Shown here: positions 58,456-64,000 of the stretch, piece by piece
Layout of the letters: every line of letters begins with the position of its first letter
How positions within the stretch are numbered: the stretch's first letter is position 1
Origin: Blepharisma japonicum
Taxonomy: Eukaryota > Ciliophora > Heterotrichea > Heterotrichida > Blepharismidae
Direction of reading: 5' to 3'
Assembly: GCA_949751835.1 (NCBI GenBank)
Contig: CATKHK010000090.1
Location: 1 to 64,000, forward strand
DNA length: 64,000 bases
Program-made: the position numbers and the translations under genes
Notes under the pieces: generated by a model
Database searches by the model: none
Told to the model about the DNA's origin: nothing
What the model saw: the letters and a program-made list of their open reading frames with translations, nothing else

Positions 58456-59871
58456 TTACTTTTTCTTTTTCTTAGGAGTTGCTTTCTTTTTAATCTTTTT
58501 AGTGTCTTCAGGGGGCCTTTTCAGTGTTTCAGAGTCATAAAATGCATCTAACCTCATCTGTGCAGGTTTCTTCGATATATTATTTAATCTCCTAATAAAC
58601 CCATTGATCTTTTCTTTCCCAAAATCTTTTTGAACCATTAAGAAATCTCTTAAATCTCCTTCATCCGGTACTTCTCAATTTAAATCCAGCTGAGAAGCCT
58701 CATTCACAACAGGATTAAAAAACAAATTCCTCGCTTTACCATAATCAAAATCTGAAGGCACTTTAAAATTTCCTTTATTTCCTTTATCAGCCACATTAAT
58801 AACATTTTCAATACTAGAGCACTCTTGCAGTAGTGCAAAAGCCCTTTTATGTCCAATTCCTTCAATTGTGGAGGTATAATCACAGCCTAATAAAATGCAC
58901 AAATCTATAAAAGTCTGAAAATTCATTTGAAAATCCCTCAAAATATTTTTCAGGGTAATCTCTACCATCGGCTCATTTTTACTGCCCATTCCTCTCACCA
59001 TAACATCTGCTCCAAATGCCAAAGTATCCATATCTTCTGTAAAAACTGCATAAGCCCTTAAAGATTTCACTAATTCTGCGCACTGTGCTTCTGCTTCCCC
59101 AGGAGCATCAATAACCGGTACTCCCATAAGATGTAGCAATTTCTTTGCATCGTCGACCATATCTTTAGTAATATGTACAGTCCTTCTTGCGATTTTTTTT
59201 ACTTCTTCTATATCAGAATATTTATTTTTGCTGAGATATCCGACCATTGCGTCGATTTCTCTCATTAGCCCAACTTCTTCTTCGTCGCTTTCTCCTTTGC
59301 ATAAATAATCTTCTGACTCAATAATAGGGATTTCATATCCTAATAAGGAGGATATTTTTAGCCTAAGCTCAGTCTCAATATCGTCGACTTTTTTCTTGAA
59401 TTTTCTTCTTTGGTGGGTTTGGTTTTCTTTTCGATTTTTCCAGTTATTTTTTTCATTGGAAATAGGGATTTCTGCACATTTAGGCATTGGGATGTGAGAT
59501 TCTGTAGGTGTAAACGGAATATGGGAGTCTTCGCGAGGTATCTTTGTGGGGGTATGGACTATTTCTCCTTGGGCTTCTCGCAATTTATCTTGATTTTTTT
59601 TCTTTAAAAGCTTTCTTTTGGTGAGTTCTTGTGATTTTTCTTCAGGTGCTTTTCCATCAAAAACTCAGATTGGCTTGATATTATGCTCGAGTAATTGGAT
59701 GGTTCGGCTAAGAAGACCCATTAAATGAGAAGTCGGATTTCCTGATTCATCAGATAGCATTCCTGATTGAGATTTAAATAGTGGAGCAATTAAACATTGG
59801 TAGATTGCCATAGAAGCATCGCATGCTATAATTTTGCCTGAGTACTGCTCTAAGGTGATTTTTCTTACTGC
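58456..59871 (-). CDS. FEN1: Flap endonuclease 1 (FEN1), 5' end unresolved
   Basis: Structure-specific nuclease that removes 5' flaps in Okazaki-fragment maturation and base-excision repair, in the nucleus. Metal ligands are visible in order: CDASMAIYQ, VFDGKAP, DAPGEAEAQC, TEDMDTLAFG and the helix-hairpin-helix GCDYTSTIEGIGHKRAF. Near the end a short PCNA-box-like segment (QMRLDAFYD) precedes a Lys-rich tail. TGA codes Trp in KPIWVFDGK and at the invariant Trp of LNWEVPDEGDL. Between the VFDG and RTVHITK motifs there is about 110 residues more than usual, acidic and Pro-rich. The expected MGI start is not found: a TAA lies ten codons before LEQYSGK. A 19-nt GTAAG...TTAG stretch just there could be an intron, but removing it would also delete family-like sequence. 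Start therefore uncertain. Confidence 0.88.
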
Positions 59872-59971
59872 TTAGCAATTTTGGAAATATTTTACATTTA
59901 ATTAATAATTTTCAATTAATTTTCATTCTTAAAACTTGATTTTATACCTACAAATTGCTTTAATTTAGTTA

Positions 59972-60868
59972 TTAGTTAAAAAATCCAAGCAATTGCTCTT
60001 GATTTCTGCTGAGTTCAGCATCCCAAAATTCAAATAGAGGACCTGGGACTCTTAAAATTAAATTAAACTGTAAAAATTTCATTGCATTTTGACAATTTCC
60101 ATAATGATTCGGAAAAAGTAATAATTCGCGAAAAATGCTATCGACAAGTCCAACAACCTCACACTCTGAATATCCCGACACAATCAAAATCTTATTAATC
60201 AGATCATCATTCTGCCTCAAAGACTTCGCCGCAATTATAAAAGCTGCTACAGCTTCTTGTGAAGGCAACAATTCCGTGTTATAATAAATTTGCAAAAGGA
60301 CCAAAATCACTTCTGCAGTCTTCCTCACCGCAGGCTGTACTTTTACGATTGCACTCAAATACCCAAAAACTTCATAACAATTAGGGACAGCTACATCAAA
60401 GCCTAAAGCTTTCACGATCTTTCTTTCCATCTTTTTAATGGCCTCCTTAGAAAGTTTGCCATGCCCGATTTCTTCTTTTACAATAGCCAGCCTTAAGGGG
60501 TCTGTATCTTCGAATTTTGACGCAATAAACATGCAGGTAACCCCAATAAGGTGCAGTTTTGATGAAGAAATTGGCTTTGGCGAAAGTTGAAAATATTTGT
60601 CCATGATTTTCACAGCACGGAAAAATGTTTGAATTGAGGCTTGGTATTGCCACAAAACTTCTATCATTCAGTTGACCATACAAGATCTGCGGTCCGGGGT
60701 GATCCTGTGGTTCGCTAGGCAATCAACTGTTTTTGAAATTTGCTCTCTTGACATAATCGAAATGTAGATGTCCTCAGATACATAAAGTGTATCAGGAAGC
60801 CATGGAAAGGGTGAAGTAGAAAATGACCAGTCTTCAGGACTATAGGAAATCCCAGCGTCAATTTGCAT
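59972..60868 (-). CDS. A/B-type cyclin (298 aa)
   Basis: Regulatory subunit of a cyclin-dependent kinase. The first cyclin fold begins RRSCMVNWMIEV (consensus RxILVDWLVEV), its Trp written TGA, and continues KYFQLSPKP, LHLIGVTCMFIASKFED and KMERKIVKALGFD. The second fold (residues about 190-275) has VILVLLQIYYN and AVAAFIIAAKSL. No destruction box is evident in the short N-terminus. ATG 60868 (MQIDAGIS) is preferred to the upstream ATG at 60913, whose extra 15 residues are Ile/Tyr-rich leader-like sequence. It lies about 100 bp upstream of FEN1 on the same strand. Confidence 0.88.
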
Positions 60869-61367
60869 TATTATATTATAATAGAAAGAAAGTTTTATAG
60901 CTTTTATGATCATTGAGGTGATACATTTTGAATAAGAGGATACGAAGGATACTTTTTAACTGCCGTAAATTTGAAGGGAATTTGAGGACTTTGAAAAATC
61001 TTTGAAGATTTCTTTATTATTATTAATTTTAAAATTTAAGATTTTGCATGATAGATTTGGAAATTGTGAGAAAATGAAATTCAAGTTTAAAATTAAGAGG
61101 GATCGAAAAAGAGGATAAGAAAAAATAATGAAGGGAAAGCAAATAAATTGTTTAGAAGGTGGAGAATAAGATAGGCTAGCTGAACAAATCGATTAGTTAA
61201 CTTTAATTGTCTAAGAATTTTATATCACTAATATATTTTTATCTTGAAAGTTTTTCTTGAAATCATCATTGGAATAAATCTGACTTATGAAGATCTTAAA
61301 CTTATAATTTTATAATTCAAAATACTAAGGATTTTAGTAAAAACTTCTCATCTTATAGGTGATAAAA
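60869..61367. other. Divergent promoter region, cyclin and Cys-tail gene
   Basis: About 500 bp, AT-rich, between two divergently transcribed genes. TTATAGGTGATAAAAATG leads into the plus-strand ATG. No further element recognised. Confidence 0.45.
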
Positions 61368-61988
61368 ATGTCTAAGCAACTTCAAGAACCTCTAATTCCA
61401 AACAATCGCAGCGTTTCTCCTCCCTCTTCTCCAGGCAATTCTCACCACGGCAGCTTTGCACAAGAAGAAAAAGGCCGAGCAACCACAAGTCAATTGAGTA
61501 GGATGATTGGCGGCGATGGTCCATCCCATACCAGCATGCAAATAAAGCCTAACAAAGTCCCTGTTGTGATCCACTATTGAAGCCAATATAACGACGGTGA
61601 TCATTACATGCAAGAAATTGAAGTTTTCCAAAATGACCGAGTTTTTGACGTGATTACAAGAGCCTCAGAATATTTCTCTGCAAAATATAATGCTCCTCGA
61701 GACCCTTCTGCTTATTTACTAAGATTTGCTGATAAGAAAGGCAAGCCAAAGACAGATATGCCAGTTCTTGACTCAGGACAATCTGTAATTGAGACAAATT
61801 TTGTGAGATTTGCATTGTGTGAAAAAAGGTTTGACGAAAAATCAAGGGATAAGATGCAGCCTGTCGTCAATTTAGATGACGAGACTAGTTTCACAGCTCC
61901 TGAAACCCCATCAGCAAAGCAACCAGCAGTAGAAGAGAAAAGGACAATTAAGAAGAAGTTTTGTTGCTGTTTTACAAGTAGCGATTAA
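61368..61988 (+). CDS. Conserved-looking protein with Cys-rich basic tail (206 aa)
   Basis: Not recognised. The N-terminal 70 residues are Ser/Pro-rich and probably disordered (SVSPPSSPGNSHHGS). A compact middle part begins VPVVIHY, then Trp=TGA, SQYND, and continues EVFQNDRVFDVITRASEYFS and AYLLRFADKKGKPKTD. Its beta/alpha pattern is like a ubiquitin-fold or Ras-binding domain. The C-terminus KKKFCCCFTSSD (Lys run plus three Cys) suggests palmitoylation and membrane attachment. ATG 61368 is the first ATG in frame; the frame extends three codons upstream only through GTG. Confidence 0.7.
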
Positions 61989-62241
61989 ATAACAATTAGA
62001 TTAAATATTTTCTTTAAGTTGAGGATTGGTAAATAAGAATATTTTTGAATATTAAAAATAAATTAATATTTAAATTATTATTAATACTTGAAGAGAAATT
62101 CATGTGTGACTTTATTCTTAAGGGTTTAACAGAATGGTGGTATATTTACTTTATGCTATAAAAACAGGTTTTAAATGATAGAAGTTTTAGATAATTATAG
62201 CATCAGAATATTTTGAGACTTTTTAAATCGAAAACCAAAAC
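61989..62241. other. Convergent 3' spacer
   Basis: About 250 bp of AT-rich DNA between convergent genes; nothing recognised. Confidence 0.6.
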
Positions 62242-62664
62242 CTAGTTAAATTTTATAGAATCAATAGCTTTTTTCTGCTTCTTTTCAAAAGAACTACCAA
62301 TTTTAGCTCCAAGGGCTCCTCCTAGCGCTGAGCCTATCCCAATTCCAACTGGTCCTCCAATAACTCCTAGTGCTCCTCCAATAGTCATCATCCCACCACC
62401 AATCATCCACTTTCATCCTTTTGCCTGCGTTACAGCTGCTTTTTTCAGCTCATTCCCTGCTTCTACACTTTCTATATGTGCTTTTTCTGTATTTTTCTCA
62501 ACCTCTTTTATAATTATCTGCTGATCGCCCACAAGTTCGTTTACATCTTTTTCAATTTCTTTTAAAGATATCAGCTCCTTGTGTATTTCTTGATAATTCC
62601 TGTGTTTTTCTTCTTCTTCGTCATAAGGAATTACATTTAGCTCATTGGTTTGTATAGAATTCAT
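62242..62664 (-). CDS. Short SNARE-like protein (140 aa)
   Basis: Residues about 18-80 read as a Q-SNARE coil: heptads through EIHKELISLKEIEKDVNELV, a central GDQQ that suits the zero-layer Gln, then IIIKEVEKNTEKAHIESVE and GNELKKAAVTQAKG, much like the syntaxin C-terminal motif. Trp=TGA precedes KW. Residues about 88-122 are a Gly/Ile/Val-rich hydrophobic segment (GALGVIGGPVGIGIGSALGG) in place of a standard anchor, followed by a basic tail with KKQKK. No N-terminal Habc domain. Likely role in vesicle fusion, with unusual membrane attachment. Ends TAG. It starts 17 bp after the anoctamin stop on the same strand. Confidence 0.7.
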
Positions 62665-62681
62665 AATTTAATAACTATTTA

Positions 62682-64000
62682 TTATGATACAATTATATTT
62701 TCTGGTTTAACTGTGCAATATATTTTTGGATCAATTCCGCTTTCCATCTGCCCTGCAACCTTACCTTTGCTATATTCCCAGCCTCTGAGGTGCCTGTCTT
62801 CTATGTTTTGGTGTCTTTTAAAAACATAAAGATATTTTTCTGGTACATCTGGGATTGCTTTTTGCAGAAAACTGCGGAAAACGATTAAACATATAGAAAA
62901 TATTGCAAAAGTGGCATAAATGTTATCACTTGCGACTTGCCAGTTATCAAAAGTGGGCATTGTAAAGCATAAGAGCGCTACATTGGTAAAAATAGCTATG
63001 ATGCAGTTTATATTGAAAATCGCCCATCAGGTTCCGATGTCTCTTGCTCCCATAGGCTGTGGCCGTCTTACTAAATACAAAAGTTTATATTTATCGACTT
63101 GCAGCTCACATAGACACATCAGTAAAGAAAGAGAGCATGACAGTGGAAAAGCGACGGCAAAAAGAGTGATATAGCCAAATAAAACAGCCAATTCCATATA
63201 ATCCCCTAATGTCCCGTCAACTTCTCTTGTTATATATGCTGGTTTTTGGATTTGGATGTCAATTTCATTTCTCAGTGCTCCGAATTCGTCTGAGGAAACC
63301 AAAGAAAGAAGCTTTTTTCTGTCTTCATCTCGCATATAAAATTCTTTTTTCTTCATTCTGTACTGTAAATAAGGCAAGCCAAGCTCGACAGCGTTTTTCA
63401 AAAAGGCGACTATAAATAAAGAAATTAATTGGGTGTAAAGCTCACCCATACAGTTTGCACCAATTTTTCTAGTTTTTTTGCCATTTGAGTCATTAACTAT
63501 GCAGCCTTCTAGGTTGGTTTTTAAAAATGCTATATAAAATAAAGAATTGAATGAGTTGATGAACTGGAAAGTATAGGTTTTTATGATTAATGAATTTTCA
63601 TAAGAGCTCTGAGTTCTATGATTTTCCCTATCATTCAATTTAATAGCTAATTTCCCATAAATAAAGTTAAAAAGCTGAACTTGAAAAGCATTCAAAATAG
63701 AGCAAACCGGCCCAGCAAAATCATAACCCGAATATAAAAGATAATCAGTCAGTGTCCAGCGCAAAAAAATTATCCCCGTAACAATTCCAAGAACAAGGAG
63801 AATAAACAATAAGGACGCGAAATAAGTAAGCATAAGATACAATCTTCTTTTTCCTGCAGGAAAGAAGACTTCTTCAAGATCGTCATCAATTGGAGACCTT
63901 CTAGTTTCCCCTCTAAACTGTGACCTTGGTACTTCATCTTCTTCATAATCCATTTGTCCCCATTTAATTGCTAAACAATTTTCTTTTCTCCTTCAGTATT
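62682..64000 (-). CDS. Anoctamin/TMEM16-family membrane protein, 5' end beyond window
   Basis: Anoctamins are calcium-regulated lipid scramblases or chloride channels. Family signatures: IKWGQMD and SQFRGE at the 5' side (compare WGT and PRPQFRG), RENHRTQSSYENSLIIK, FINSFNSLFYIAF, GDYMELAVLFGYITLFAVAFPL and RRPQPMGARDIGT followed by Trp=TGA and Trp. At least seven hydrophobic segments are visible. The frame stays open past 63953 to the window edge, with another Trp=TGA in a conserved place, so the ATG at 63953 is internal and the cytoplasmic N-terminal domain lies outside. The C-terminus is short (ENIIVS). Closest in style to the ANO8/ANO10 group. Confidence 0.88.

Noticed and set aside
59846-59864. 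19-nt GTAAG...TTAG intron at the FEN1 5' end
   Set aside because: It would join the frames, but it removes residues (VRKITLE) that align with FEN1 homologues, and its length is unusual for this lineage; left undecided.
61392-61894. Several minus-strand frames over the Cys-tail gene
   Set aside because: Antisense to a well-formed plus-strand gene; no independent support.
1-64000. CRISPR arrays, bacterial operons, tRNA and rRNA genes
   Set aside because: None seen; repeats are gene duplications and short simple repeats, and gene content is eukaryotic.

Overview
This window is the end of a ciliate macronuclear (somatic) chromosome, most likely from a heterotrich of the Blepharisma type. Two things show this. 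First, bases 1-39 are tandem CCCTAACA, the telomere unit known from Blepharisma and Stentor. Second, in-frame UGA sits at invariant tryptophans in recognisable housekeeping proteins (FEN1, cyclin, anoctamin) and at the Kelch tryptophan of a repeated family, so UGA encodes Trp. UAA and UAG stay stops: across roughly 9,000 codons of intact reading frame I saw neither inside a gene. The DNA is AT-rich, intergenic spaces are short, and the genes read without introns, except that the FEN1 5' end is unresolved.

Layout. (1) 1-39 telomere, then about 0.8 kb of AT-rich DNA with nothing recognisable. (2) 0.9-5.5 kb is a graveyard. It holds coiled-coil fossils and short, abutting fragments of unrelated housekeeping genes: an M20 peptidase, an M18 aspartyl aminopeptidase, the DNA primase small subunit and SEC63. 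(3) 5.6-57.5 kb is an expanded accessory region built from two interleaved families. Family A has an N-terminal B-box-like Cys/His cluster, a coiled coil and C-terminal Kelch-like repeats. There are eight intact minus-strand copies plus one carrying an insertion between 16 and 37 kb, three diverged plus-strand members, and several fossils. Family B proteins have a signal peptide, an N-terminal domain resembling an inactivated leishmanolysin (M8) domain, about 400 residues of CxxC-rich repeats and a GPI-type tail. There are five near-full-length copies (two with a single premature TAG) plus one 3' remnant. A large TPR protein with its own N-terminal Cys/His cluster lies at 52.8-55.2 kb. Long stretches of flank are copied along with both families, so the region grew by segmental duplication. 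(4) From 58.4 kb to the window edge the DNA becomes ordinary dense housekeeping sequence: FEN1, an A/B-type cyclin, a small conserved protein with a Cys-rich tail, a SNARE-like protein and an anoctamin cut off by the window end.

How it may work together. Family B looks like a variable, GPI-anchored cell-surface family. Family A looks like intracellular adaptor proteins (zinc cluster, coiled coil, propeller). Their co-expansion next to a telomere, with silenced copies and fossils between intact ones, resembles known subtelomeric surface-antigen repertoires. That functional link is inference. The most unusual local features are a 156-bp insert bounded by an 8-bp TA-containing direct repeat inside one Family A gene, whose precise removal would leave an open frame (a candidate retained internal eliminated sequence), and a GC-richer 313-bp insert with 9-bp direct repeats just downstream of one Family B gene.
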